From positions 1-46,027 of IMG/VR virus record IMGVR_UViG_3300022223_000006: DNA of 46,027 nt, one strand, 5' to 3'. Within the stretch, counting starts at the first letter, position 1. Every line of letters starts with the position of its first letter. Below are positions 1 to 8,351 of the stretch, in pieces. The notes beneath the pieces are model-generated. The model was not told where the DNA came from. It did no database searches and was given only the letters and a program-made list of their open reading frames with translations. Source of the DNA: a virus. The translations under genes and the position numbers were made by a program.

Positions 1-253
1 GTCTCTATTTGTTCCTGTTTCGGAGCAAGTTATGGTTTTAGTCTGGTAAGATAAAGATTCATCATTCAAATAAAAATCAACATCAAAAGTGCATAGCTCG
101 TCTTTATCGACCAGAAAATCTATCCAACCCAAACACGCTTGTTTTCCTTCTTTAACAAAAGGGTTCAATTGACCACTTTCGGTCTCAAATGAAATATCTG
201 CTCCATCATCACTGCCGCCATCATTTAACTTATAAATATAACCAGTCCTGCAT
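1..253. repeat. Terminal direct repeat, left copy (circular overlap)
   Basis: These 253 bases match 45775-46027 except at 127, 181, 197, 199 and 228. The coding frame is uninterrupted across the join, so this is best read as a circular or permuted assembly overlap and not as a fixed packaging repeat. Four of the five differences are silent in the minus-strand gene and one changes Asp to Ala. Confidence 0.9.
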
Positions 254-1911
254 CCCATCAATGTCGTCGGATAGCCTGCCTGAAGGTCTTTATCATCGAA
301 AGAATAATCTATATCATCCAAGGCAATGCTTGCATCTATTTCATCGAGAATGAGGTCTGCACTAAGTTGCGAATAGCCTAAAACGTGAATTGGAAGCTCA
401 TAAGTCGAAAAGCAGTTTTCCTCGTAATTGATAATCAATGCGCTATCCGGTTTGTCCGCTGCAATCGAAGCATAAGAAATCCACGCCTGTTTCATTTCTT
501 CAAGGACTAATCCATAGCAATATCCAATCGCCGCCTGCGTCCATTCAAGCATAAAATCCGGTATTTTCTCATCCACATTGTATGCCTTGCGCCTATCGAA
601 TCCGACAATTTGCGTAGGGCCAACGGCCATAAGTTCATCGCTAAAAGATATGACCGACATAGTTGCATAGCATCCTTCCGTGCTTGCAACTTGCTCCCAT
701 TTGAACGGTTCTGTTGGGTCGTTTGTATAAGCAAAAATCCAGATAGTCCGCTCAAACCATACATAAAGCTCATCCCCGATAAAGTCTGCAGATATAATCC
801 AGTCCTCGGTTGGCGCATCTTTATATGAAGCGGCTTTCCAAATTGCGGGATTATTTATCTCACACCATCTTGCCCTTCGATTATGCGCACCATCCGTTTC
901 GTTTGTCCTGAAAAGAATAATACGATTATGATAAATAAAGATTAGAAGACAGGTATTCATATCATTATCAGGCCCGCCTTCCACAGCCAAATCTATTTGA
1001 AAAGGAACAGGTGTTAGAATACTTCCGGCGCCGTATCTTTGTATCTGGTCTATATAGTTTGTGAAATAGCCAACATCAAGCCAGTTTTGAAGCCAGAAAA
1101 AATTATTATCCTCACCTGTAAATTCGTTCTCTGTTTGCGTACCATCGGCATCACCGTAAATCTCAGCAGGTGTTCCTTGGTCTCGCAAATTTTCACCATC
1201 AAGAAAAGTACCAACAACTGTCGCATTCTTAAAAATAATCCAGCCATCGCCTGTTCCGAGAGGACAAGAGCCGTGGTCAACTATTACCGATTCAACCGTA
1301 CCATAAGCGCCGTTCGTAGCTCCTTCGCAGACATCGTTAGCAACTGGCAGATGATTTTGTGATGCGCCTGGCTTGAAATGGATTTTAAGTCGTGTTACAT
1401 CCTCAAAAGCGTGGCTTGTAGTATTGTATTTATTCACACGCTTGGTATCCATTGCCAAAAGCGTTTCTACATCTCCCTGATAATAGTTGTAAATCCCCAT
1501 TACAGCATTGCCAGGCACACTACTAACAATTCCAGTTGCATCATCAGCAACCCAAGTGGCTACAATCTTGAAAGTTGTTGCTGCCTTTTCTGAAATTACA
1601 AAAGTGCCGTTATAACTGGTCGTTCCGGTTTGAACGACTGTAGCGTCATTAGAAAGACCGTGTGCACTCGATGTTGTTACCGTAACCTTTCCACTTCCTG
1701 CATCTGCAAAATGTGTAATCACCGAGGCAGTTGTAGTCTCGGTTTTAACCATTTTCCCAAACTCTGTATAGCCTTTTCTCTTTTCGAGTACGCCGTGGTA
1801 AATATGCCCGTTACGCAGCTTCTTGAAGGCATCAGCGGGAATTAACCACGGCTCGCGCGCCGTAATTTGCCCCGATTTCAAATCATAAATTGGAAAAGAT
1901 TGAAATGGCAT
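1..1911 (-). CDS. Tail nozzle-like (beta-propeller) structural protein, N-terminal 637 residues
   Basis: The gene starts at 1911 and runs off the left edge. Across the circular join it continues to a stop at 45640, giving a protein of about 681 residues. It lies last in the head-to-tail series after the connectors and fibres. The sequence is beta-rich with short recurring blades such as NRIILFRTNET followed by RRARWCEINNPAIW. That pattern (a strand, then an Arg-rich 'RW...NP..W' turn) is typical of the propeller-like nozzle or stabilisation proteins of podoviruses (T7 gp12, P22 gp10 types). By analogy it would seal the tail below the connector. The family assignment is inferred from pattern and position; a receptor-binding propeller is the main alternative. 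Confidence 0.6.
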   Translation of the reverse strand, partial: MPFQSFPIYDLKSGQITAREPWLIPADAFKKLRNGHIYHGVLEKRKGYTEFGKMVKTETTTASVITHFADAGSGKVTVTTSSAHGLSNDATVVQTGTTSYNGTFVISEKAATTFKIVATWVADDATGIVSSVPGNAVMGIYNYYQGDVETLLAMDTKRVNKYNTTSHAFEDVTRLKIHFKPGASQNHLPVANDVCEGATNGAYGTVESVIVDHGSCPLGTGDGWIIFKNATVVGTFLDGENLRDQGTPAEIYGDADGTQTENEFTGEDNNFFWLQNWLDVGYFTNYIDQIQRYGAGSILTPVPFQIDLAVEGGPDNDMNTCLLIFIYHNRIILFRTNETDGAHNRRARWCEINNPAIWKAASYKDAPTEDWIISADFIGDELYVWFERTIWIFAYTNDPTEPFKWEQVASTEGCYATMSVISFSDELMAVGPTQIVGFDRRKAYNVDEKIPDFMLEWTQAAIGYCYGLVLEEMKQAWISYASIAADKPDSALIINYEENCFSTYELPIHVLGYSQLSADLILDEIDASIALDDIDYSFDDKDLQAGYPTTLMGCRTGYIYKLNDGGSDDGADISFETESGQLNPFVKEGKQACLGWIDFLVDKDELCTFDVDFYLNDESLSYQTKTITCSETGTNRD

Positions 1912-1914
1912 ATC

Positions 1915-2811
1915 TCACCAACCTTTTGCCTCCCAATAAGCTCCTGTTAAGGCACCTGCTCCCCAACTTATTATAAGAGTTGTCGTATTAAGAGTAGTGA
2001 TAACCGACTCCCAACCAACAGAAGCAGTATGTTGTGAGGTAAGAAATCCAGCGACAACTCCGTTAGGAAATGCCACAGCAAACGTAATCGTATCCGATGC
2101 TCCAGTTTTTGCTTTATAGCCTCTTTTTACAATCTCACCATTTGGATAAGTTACAGATTCCTCACCTGCATAAGTAGAAGGTGTCATCAAGCCTGATTTT
2201 AATGCAAGACCATCATCAACATATTTCTTATTGGCAAGTTGGGCATCGGCCACTGGTGCTCCACTTGTAGCAAGTGCGGAAGTATCCGGCAAAGTCGTAA
2301 CGGCGCCTAATGTAATACCATCACTCGTATTGACTTTGGCAATATCTACATTGCCATTACCGGCATTGTTTCGACCTTGAATGTAAGAATTATTTGCTAC
2401 AAGACCTAAAGTAAAGACCGGACTAACAGAGAACGTCTGAGCCAGTGCCCAAGTATTTATCTGGGCTACCAAAAAGGCGATTATCTCCGTTGAAACCGGA
2501 GTCCAAGTAACGGGGCCAATAGCAGTAAGAATATTGAATTGATTATCAGGACTACTATTAGAATCTATCCATAAAGAGCCAAAATCGGCGGAAGTAAAAG
2601 CCGTGCCGTCAATCCTCGTAGAAGGTGCAGCATCCTGAAAAAAACATCGGGCAGAACCTTGTGGATGACGTCCCGTTTGTGTCCCGCCAGTTGTAAAATC
2701 GTGTTCGTTATCAAAGGCAGTCTCCAGAGCAGCATTATTGGCTCTTATATCATCGTCAATATATCGGGCTTTCCTGCCCGCAATAGGCAATCCCTTGTCC
2801 CAAGCACACAT
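1915..2811 (-). CDS. Tail fibre protein with gp53-like C-terminus
   Basis: 298 residues. The middle carries the phage-fibre motif ADAQLANKKYVDDGLALKSG (about residues 188-207), common where fibre shafts meet their tips. The C-terminus is Gly/Thr/beta-rich and ends in YWEAKGW, the 'W.A.G' ending of gp53-like tail-fibre C-terminal domains. The N-terminus has a short 'RYIDDDIRANNAALETAF' segment seen in virion-attachment regions. It overlaps the collagen-like gene upstream by one base at 2811 (TAATG), so the two are probably translationally coupled and assemble together. Likely role: host recognition. Confidence 0.7.
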   Translation of the reverse strand: MCAWDKGLPIAGRKARYIDDDIRANNAALETAFDNEHDFTTGGTQTGRHPQGSARCFFQDAAPSTRIDGTAFTSADFGSLWIDSNSSPDNQFNILTAIGPVTWTPVSTEIIAFLVAQINTWALAQTFSVSPVFTLGLVANNSYIQGRNNAGNGNVDIAKVNTSDGITLGAVTTLPDTSALATSGAPVADAQLANKKYVDDGLALKSGLMTPSTYAGEESVTYPNGEIVKRGYKAKTGASDTITFAVAFPNGVVAGFLTSQHTASVGWESVITTLNTTTLIISWGAGALTGAYWEAKGW

Positions 2812-3521
2812 TATATTTTAACTCCTAAATTCTCTAATGCTCTCTCAAATCGGGCTATTTTATCCAATATAATATTCCAATCGTGTGGTGGTATTCCAGG
2901 TTCACCCTTATCGCCTTGTGAACCAGGAAATCCTTGTATTGATTCGCCCTTTTGACCAGGTTTACCATCTTTACCATCGTGGCCATCTTGACCAGACTCG
3001 CCCTTCAATTCAATATAAAGACCCCAAGAACCATCTGGATTTTGAAATCTCAATTTTGTGCCATCCCATTCGTGTATAGGCATATCACCTTTGTCGCCGT
3101 CATTTCCATCCTTGCCATTTTTGCCATCAACGCCAGCCTTGCCATCAATGCCAGGCTTACCATCGACGCCAGCCTTGCCATCAACGCCAGCCTTGCCATC
3201 CTGACCAGCAATTCCATTTTTGCCGTCCCTGCCAGGTTCACCATTTCTTCCATTTTTACCATCAATACCTGGATTACCAACTAATCCTTTTAAGTTAGTC
3301 CATTGTCCCCAACTTTCATCAGGATTTTCAAAGCGAATTTCCGTTCCTCTCCATTGATGTTTTGGTATATCACCTTTAATTCCTCTGTCTCCTTTCAATC
3401 CTTGTTCTCCCCTTTTGGCTACTTTAATTATTTCGGAACCTATACGGACTATGCCATTATCATCAATGGTAATGGATTTGATTATTTCTTCTTTTGAGCC
3501 GAAATCGTATTGACCGCCCAT
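2811..3521 (-). CDS. Collagen-like fibre protein with two flanking HxW modules
   Basis: 236 residues. The central region is a Gly-X-Y run (GKAGVDGKPGIDGKAGVDGK and similar) that would form a trimeric collagen-like stalk. It is flanked by two copies of a ~30-residue module: GDIPKHQWRGTEIRFENPDE and GDMPIHEWDGTKLRFQNPDG, each followed by 'SWG'. Such modules are common in phage fibres and probably cap or register the trimer. The short DNA repeats at about 3115-3260 are simply this Gly-X-Y coding. The N-terminal beta segment (about 1-45) probably docks on the virion and the C-terminus is helical. Confidence 0.75.
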   Translation of the reverse strand: MGGQYDFGSKEEIIKSITIDDNGIVRIGSEIIKVAKRGEQGLKGDRGIKGDIPKHQWRGTEIRFENPDESWGQWTNLKGLVGNPGIDGKNGRNGEPGRDGKNGIAGQDGKAGVDGKAGVDGKPGIDGKAGVDGKNGKDGNDGDKGDMPIHEWDGTKLRFQNPDGSWGLYIELKGESGQDGHDGKDGKPGQKGESIQGFPGSQGDKGEPGIPPHDWNIILDKIARFERALENLGVKI

Positions 3522-3523
3522 TA

Positions 3524-4408
3524 TTAGCCTCCATATTCAAAGTGAACATTTGCCCATCTGTTTTCTATCGAGAACGATGCAATTACCGCATTGGCCGTTT
3601 TGGTATCTATAACCGCACCCACAACAACTACAAAATAGTTCTTCTCTTTTGCATAAAAATTGTTTGCACTCAAATCTATCTTGCACTCGTGCAGACCAAC
3701 TACTGTATCGAATGCCCTCGTATCCGTTATTCCAGTCGGAGCCGTTACCTCGCCCGTACCATCATCTTTATAAACTCGAATAGTCCCCGCCGTTGAAGGT
3801 GCTGTTGCAGCACCCGAACGGTCGATGGTGTTCCAGAAGAAATGGACAATTCCTTTTTCCTTGCAATCTCCCACATCACCCGCTCCAAGAACTAAAGGAC
3901 TACCACGACCAGCTACCAGTAGTGCATCTAAATCTAATCCACCGGCATCGCTTATCGGCAATCCACCTGCGGCATTGGCTGCTGCTGCGGGCAAAGCCGT
4001 TCCCACAAGACCTCTTGTTGCACTGTATGCACTATCAATCAGCAAGTCATTCAATCCGGCCGCTCTAAATCCTATAATCGGCCCAGACCAGGGAAGAATC
4101 CCAGTAGCATATCCCGTAAACCATCCATAACCTTCAGTATCGTTATTGATTGTTCCACCACTTGCGGGAATCTCAATACTGTAAAGACCATTGCCCTGAT
4201 TTACCCAATCGTGAAGTCCTGCTGTCGTCGGCGTAACAGCAGTCTGTGTATAAACCCCTGCACTTGTTACAAAGTTCCAGACCAAATCCAGACCTGCCTG
4301 ATTATAAACAACAGATTCTTCTCTTGTCTTAAAATCGGTGTCATCAATGAGCGACACGACATTAACCGGAACTTCTGCAAGTGCTATATCTACGTCCATC
4401 CAAATCAT
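3524..4408 (-). CDS. Structural protein, Ala/Gly-rich, probable tail or fibre accessory
   Basis: 294 residues with the start chosen at 4408, where the ATG shares its A with the TAA stop of the preceding gene. A longer start at 4444 would overlap that gene. Not recognised as a named family. The first ~110 residues look like a beta-sandwich (alternating V/T/G/Y strands). A short Ala/Gly linker follows, then a C-terminal beta domain including RVYKDDGTGEVTAPTG. That domain resembles the small Ig-like or carbohydrate-binding domains found next to fibre proteins. It sits between a LamG-like protein and the collagen-like fibre, so a distal virion role is inferred. Confidence 0.55.
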   Translation of the reverse strand: MIWMDVDIALAEVPVNVVSLIDDTDFKTREESVVYNQAGLDLVWNFVTSAGVYTQTAVTPTTAGLHDWVNQGNGLYSIEIPASGGTINNDTEGYGWFTGYATGILPWSGPIIGFRAAGLNDLLIDSAYSATRGLVGTALPAAAANAAGGLPISDAGGLDLDALLVAGRGSPLVLGAGDVGDCKEKGIVHFFWNTIDRSGAATAPSTAGTIRVYKDDGTGEVTAPTGITDTRAFDTVVGLHECKIDLSANNFYAKEKNYFVVVVGAVIDTKTANAVIASFSIENRWANVHFEYGG

Positions 4409-5208
4409 TAGCTTGCTCTCATCATCATTTCTTGATAATACCACCAGGGTTTTACAGAAGGCGGAGCGCCGGATACAAAGAAATACGCCGGAGAAATCTT
4501 CTGCTCAAACATACAAAACGGCTCTCGATAGAGTTGGGCGATTTCGCTTGATGATAAGGCACGATTGAAAGCATAAGCCCATTTGTATATACAGTTGGTT
4601 TCATAGTTTATGCCATAAGTTGCACCAATTGATAAAACTTCACTATTTGCCCAAGCCGAGGCTGTCCAAGAGGCATCACCAGTTAATGAACCTGCTTCAA
4701 TACCATTAAGATAACCCTTAAGAATTGAGTTATTTCTCCAAACAGCAGCTACAACAACATCCATATTCAATGGGAAAATAGTCGAATAGTTGCCGTATGT
4801 CCAATAATCACTGGATGATTGGTCGCGATTAGGATAAAATTCTATTGGTTCAAGTATATTGTTTGACTTATAAAGAAGCATTTCGTTTGGTGAATTATTA
4901 GTTGCATTCTCGACATTAAAAATTGCTCCATACTCTGACCAGGCTGCTTGACGATTCAAACAGCAAATGAAAGTTCCTTGAGATTGTGAAAATATAGGAG
5001 TTGTTGCCAATAGTCTATCCGTTGCAGCGTCAACAAAAGCACCGTTTTGCAACCAATTACCAGAAAACGTCAATAATCTATTATTCCCGCTCAAATCAAA
5101 GACTGTATTGCCTGAGCCTTCATTGAAAAGCCAGCAGCCAACCAAGCCACGAGCAAGTGGATGGTTTCCAATAAGCCGTGAGCCTCTTATAGGTTTAAGT
5201 AGCGGCAT
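4408..5208 (-). CDS. LamG/concanavalin-like virion protein
   Basis: 266 residues. The pattern 'LARGLVGCWLFNEGSGNTVFD' (split here only for description: L-V-G-C-W-L-F-N-E-G) near residue 20 and 'WAYAFNRALSSSEIAQLYRE' near residue 210 are the opening and closing signatures of LamG/concanavalin-like jelly rolls. In such proteins the last helix reads 'RaLs..EI..LY..P'. These domains usually bind glycans or other surface polymers. The gene begins at 5208, sharing one base with the stop of the gene before it. Role inferred as an adhesin or decoration on the tail. Confidence 0.7.
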   Translation of the reverse strand: MPLLKPIRGSRLIGNHPLARGLVGCWLFNEGSGNTVFDLSGNNRLLTFSGNWLQNGAFVDAATDRLLATTPIFSQSQGTFICCLNRQAAWSEYGAIFNVENATNNSPNEMLLYKSNNILEPIEFYPNRDQSSSDYWTYGNYSTIFPLNMDVVVAAVWRNNSILKGYLNGIEAGSLTGDASWTASAWANSEVLSIGATYGINYETNCIYKWAYAFNRALSSSEIAQLYREPFCMFEQKISPAYFFVSGAPPSVKPWWYYQEMMMRAS

Positions 5209-5564
5209 TATATGTTCCTATCAAGTCCCCAGAAGCATAAAATCGCTCGTATTCGAGCCTGAATGAGCGGAACAAGTTGTGTATATCTTGCATCGCATAC
5301 GCCACGTTTTTGAGCCAGAGTAAAATTCCCGTTGTAGCATACAGTTTCAGTATATTCGTAAAGCTCGCCCGCTTTAAGTTGCGTAATCTCGACATCAGTA
5401 TCAGGAATCCAAGGTACAGCTGAAGCAGTAAAGGGCTGATATTGTTTTAATGCAGCCCGAAGATTTACATTTGCTCCGTTAGCCTCATTCGGCACGGCAA
5501 TATGAAAGGATACTCTAATTTCGTGCTGTTCCAGTGACGATTCTAGTATATGATAATCAGCCAT
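5208..5564 (-). CDS. Small structural protein, unrecognised
   Basis: 118 residues from the ATG at 5564, which has AAGGAG four bases upstream. The longer reading from 5594 would overlap the previous gene and has no ribosome-binding site. No family recognised. It contains 'IPDTDVEITQLKAGELYEYT', a compact beta region with 'NLRAALKQYQ' before it. Position between a beta-sandwich protein and the LamG protein suggests a virion component, possibly a tail completion protein. Confidence 0.55.
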   Translation of the reverse strand: MADYHILESSLEQHEIRVSFHIAVPNEANGANVNLRAALKQYQPFTASAVPWIPDTDVEITQLKAGELYEYTETVCYNGNFTLAQKRGVCDARYTQLVPLIQARIRAILCFWGLDRNI

Positions 5565-5572
5565 CTTTCTCC

Positions 5573-5974
5573 TTACGCCGAAGTATAATTCCAAGGTTGA
5601 TACTTAATCTGGTAATCAAAGGTATTAGTCGTGCCTGATGTCTTAACTCCAATTCTAAAATGAGCTACATCCTTGACAATGAAACTCACTTGCTCATCCG
5701 CCCCTGTCTTACTGCCGGATAACGTGCAAAGGGCTATATCATCATAATTTGTACCATCAAGCGAACCGAATATGTCGATTATGATATTATCTGTTGTCCC
5801 AGAGCCATCGTAATCGACTGTAACGTGAGCGCCTTCATAACCGTTCGTTTCTAAATCGACATCAGCAGTATAATCATAAGCCTGGTCTGCTGCCAAATCC
5901 GGTGTTGCACCACCATATCCATCAGTTTGCGCAAGTGTTACAGATGCGCCCCAGTTCTTACTTATTGTTGCCAT
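5573..5974 (-). CDS. Small beta-sandwich virion protein
   Basis: 133 residues, strongly acidic and Thr/Gly/Asp-rich. It includes 'GAHVTVDYDGSGTTDNIIID' and ends 'YQIKYQPWNYTSA'. The strand pattern is that of the small beta-sandwich proteins common in structural operons. It resembles the very C-terminus of the giant beta-helix protein at 8352-11771 (both end with an 'I.WQPLN/I.YQPWN'-type strand), so the two may share a domain. Exact role unknown. Confidence 0.55.
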   Translation of the reverse strand: MATISKNWGASVTLAQTDGYGGATPDLAADQAYDYTADVDLETNGYEGAHVTVDYDGSGTTDNIIIDIFGSLDGTNYDDIALCTLSGSKTGADEQVSFIVKDVAHFRIGVKTSGTTNTFDYQIKYQPWNYTSA

Positions 5975-5977
5975 TGC

Positions 5978-6526
5978 TTAAAATCTCCTTGCATCGAGGT
6001 AAAGATGTGTCGTGCCTGCGGCCTTCGTTGACATGATAAATGCAAACTTCTTGTAGCCGTGAATATTCAGAACATAAGAGGCGTAGTCATTACTACCATC
6101 CACGCCACAATCAATAGGCGGTGTCAACCAGGAATTATTCGTTACAGCAAGTTCGTCAGAGAAGAATATTGCCGCTGTATATTCGCCCGTCCCCTGGGTA
6201 AAAGTTAAAGTAGCAACTCGCCGGAATAAATATTCAGAAGTAATATCACCAGCCGCTGCGTACATCTCAACTACATTCACATCTCCATCACTGCCATCCG
6301 TTCTTACCCTTATTTCAAAAGCTACTTGACCATCTTCTGGCGAATATATCCCGCTTTTGGTCGTGCCTAAAGCATCTATGTATGTGGAATTTTTCTCATC
6401 TCCGGCCAAAGCCGCTTCCGCTACGGTTATATCCGCTATATTTACCCAAGGATATTGTGCTGCGTGCTCTACGCCTGGATTGATTACTCTGCCAAATATA
6501 TCGCAAGTATAAATTGGGTCAGGCAT
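5978..6526 (-). CDS. Structural protein, unrecognised
   Basis: 182 residues, beta-rich, with no named family visible. It contains 'YVLNIHGYKKFAFIMSTKAA' near the C-terminus and 'GIYSPEDGQVAFEIRVRTDG' in the middle, giving the look of a jelly-roll or carbohydrate-binding fold. It lies three bases upstream of the start of the next small beta protein and directly after the second connector-like protein, so it is probably part of the head-tail joint or tail. Confidence 0.5.
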   Translation of the reverse strand: MPDPIYTCDIFGRVINPGVEHAAQYPWVNIADITVAEAALAGDEKNSTYIDALGTTKSGIYSPEDGQVAFEIRVRTDGSDGDVNVVEMYAAAGDITSEYLFRRVATLTFTQGTGEYTAAIFFSDELAVTNNSWLTPPIDCGVDGSNDYASYVLNIHGYKKFAFIMSTKAAGTTHLYLDARRF

Positions 6527-6546
6527 TTTATTCTCCTTTCTATTTG

Positions 6547-7587
6547 TTAAAAGCTCGCACTTGCCCTTTGATTACCGGAAAAAAATTGTGATATATATCG
6601 GCGGTTAATCAGCGTTTTTTCGTAATCATAAATTGGAGCAAGCGCTGTAATTTTCTCCGTATTTCCCTTTTCTGTTAACATTTCTATCGCCGTACCGAGT
6701 GCAATCAAAATCCCCCACTCGACCGCAAGGGGAACGCTGGTATCCAAGGCAAGAACGGCGGGCTTGATTTTTGTATATGCCCTAAACGTATAAGTATCGT
6801 CCGGTTTGTCCCTGATATAGAGAGTGTCATCTTCGAGTAATGCCGCTTCCGGTATTCCTCTTATGCTATGATAGCCATCAGTATAAGTATCCGTAATTCC
6901 GGCGGCATCCAAAGCCGTAGTGCCAGGAATAAAAGTGCCTGCTGTATTGATTACGGTTACAAAACCCATACAGGCATTTTCACTGCTCTCGGCGGCAAGC
7001 CCCTGTATCGCTTGAGCGGCAGTAGGATAGCCAGTGTCATTATCATCGGCCTCCACTATTGATATTGTGCCATCTCCATTGACTTCAAGACGCCAAGCGC
7101 CATATTTGCTTTGAGGAACGGTATCACCGGATAAAGACGTCTCTCCCGCTGTTGCGAAGTAAGTATAATCCGAATCGTTTGTCCTGAACGTGAAGGCTGA
7201 ATTTTTAACTTTTGTGGTACTAACAGTCCCGATAGCAAGTTGAGGTGGTGTAATCCAGTAGGCTGCGCCGCTATCTATACGTGGATATGTCCTGAAGAAA
7301 CTGGCCGAATCCTGAAAGAGCTTAATTTCGTCCCCGTCTATAAAGGCGGGATTGTCCTGCTCGTTGCCGTATATCTTTAGTATGTCATCGGAAACATCAT
7401 AATCACCCGAATCGGTCGCATAAATTGTCAAATCGAACCATTCGTTAAGCTGTTTGTCGTCTATTTCCAAAGGAAAACGATTATGATAAAAATCGTTTAT
7501 CTTTTCGTTTAGGTCTGTATCTGAAGTTTGAAGGTCTCCCGTCAGATACCTTACTCTCTGCCGAATTTGCGATAAATTCCAATCCAT
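6547..7587 (-). CDS. Connector/adaptor-like protein, long paralogue
   Basis: 346 residues. The first ~50 residues (LSQIRQRVRYLTGDLQTSDT, then DLNEKINDFYHNRFPLEIDD) match the pattern of the neighbouring protein at 7598-8287: helix, 'TG....S...L...EIN.FY.N..PL.I.'. The two are therefore diverged paralogues. Each has a beta domain followed by a C-terminal helical region. Helical adaptors under the portal in podoviruses often have this size and gene position. Here the larger copy has an inserted beta-rich domain (about 110-250). The connector role is inferred from order and paralogy. Confidence 0.55.
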   Translation of the reverse strand: MDWNLSQIRQRVRYLTGDLQTSDTDLNEKINDFYHNRFPLEIDDKQLNEWFDLTIYATDSGDYDVSDDILKIYGNEQDNPAFIDGDEIKLFQDSASFFRTYPRIDSGAAYWITPPQLAIGTVSTTKVKNSAFTFRTNDSDYTYFATAGETSLSGDTVPQSKYGAWRLEVNGDGTISIVEADDNDTGYPTAAQAIQGLAAESSENACMGFVTVINTAGTFIPGTTALDAAGITDTYTDGYHSIRGIPEAALLEDDTLYIRDKPDDTYTFRAYTKIKPAVLALDTSVPLAVEWGILIALGTAIEMLTEKGNTEKITALAPIYDYEKTLINRRYISQFFSGNQRASASF

Positions 7588-7597
7588 TATTCAATCC

Positions 7598-8287
7598 TTA
7601 CGCTACCGGAACAACAGGGGCAGCAACTGTTTGCTGTTGGGAACCCTTGCTATGTGCATCGAGAAGCCTCTCGGTATCGGCAAAAATTCCTAATGTTTTA
7701 AGTGTTTGAACATATAACGGCAAAATCGGAATCAAATTAGCTTGTCCTTCGGTATCTCTTCTGCGCATCAAAAATGCCAAGGAGGTCGAAATGGCAATCA
7801 AATCTCTTAGTCTGTCCTGAACTATAAGCCCCGCCGCAATCAGCGTTGTAGGTTTTTCGATTGAAGAAAATACCAATTTGAATATTCCGCCAGCGGCAGG
7901 TTGGAACAATACAGTCCTTCCCTGCAAAAGAATATCGACAGGTGTTCCTTTAACTTCCGAGCCGTTATGCTTGGCGTAAAAATGAACCGGCTCATAATAG
8001 AATCCACCGATAGCATAGCTTGCCGGTACAGCGCCGCTTCCTATTCTGACCGGAGGATATATTTTTACTGTTTCATCTGGCAGCGGCAAACTTGAATTTG
8101 TATCCGCCGTAGTAAGAGTACAAGTCCCTTTTAACTCTGGCAATTCTATTTGCAAAGGCATTATGTTCTGGTAATAATTGTTAATCTCCGTTGTTATTTC
8201 CGCATCGCTAAGCTGGGAAGAATCGGGACTGCCCGTAAATTTCCTGACAAGAGCTATAATGTCCTCTAAAGTAACAGTAGCGGCCAT
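7598..8287 (-). CDS. Connector/adaptor-like protein, short paralogue
   Basis: 229 residues. It starts 'MAATVTLEDIIALVRKFTG' and continues 'AEITTEINNYYQNIMPLQIE', paralogous to the start of the following gene. A beta region (about 55-140) contains YYEPVHFYAKHNGSEV, and the last 80 residues are helical (LRDLIAISTSLAFLMRRRD). This resembles gp6/gp4-type head completion proteins in plan, but I cannot name a family with certainty. Its start follows the hairpin at 8308-8341. Confidence 0.55.
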   Translation of the reverse strand: MAATVTLEDIIALVRKFTGSPDSSQLSDAEITTEINNYYQNIMPLQIELPELKGTCTLTTADTNSSLPLPDETVKIYPPVRIGSGAVPASYAIGGFYYEPVHFYAKHNGSEVKGTPVDILLQGRTVLFQPAAGGIFKLVFSSIEKPTTLIAAGLIVQDRLRDLIAISTSLAFLMRRRDTEGQANLIPILPLYVQTLKTLGIFADTERLLDAHSKGSQQQTVAAPVVPVA

Positions 8288-8307
8288 ATTTCACCTTTCG
8301 ATTTATC

Positions 8308-8341
8308 AATAAGGGGCAGATAAAATTACCTGCCCCTTATT
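8308..8341 (-). terminator. Perfect 12-bp hairpin between late genes
   Basis: The arms aataaggggcag (8308-8319) and ctgccccttatt (8330-8341) are exact reverse complements with a 10-base loop. On the minus strand the 3' side is followed by only a weak U-tract. It may be a leaky terminator or an mRNA-stabilising stem separating the abundant upstream genes from the connector genes. It fills most of the 64-base gap. Confidence 0.6.
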
Positions 8342-8351
8342 AAATTAAACT

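Noticed and set aside
3115-3260. Short direct repeats that could be mistaken for a CRISPR array
   Set aside because: The repeats are in frame and encode Gly-X-Y collagen-like triplets; there are no spacers of constant length.
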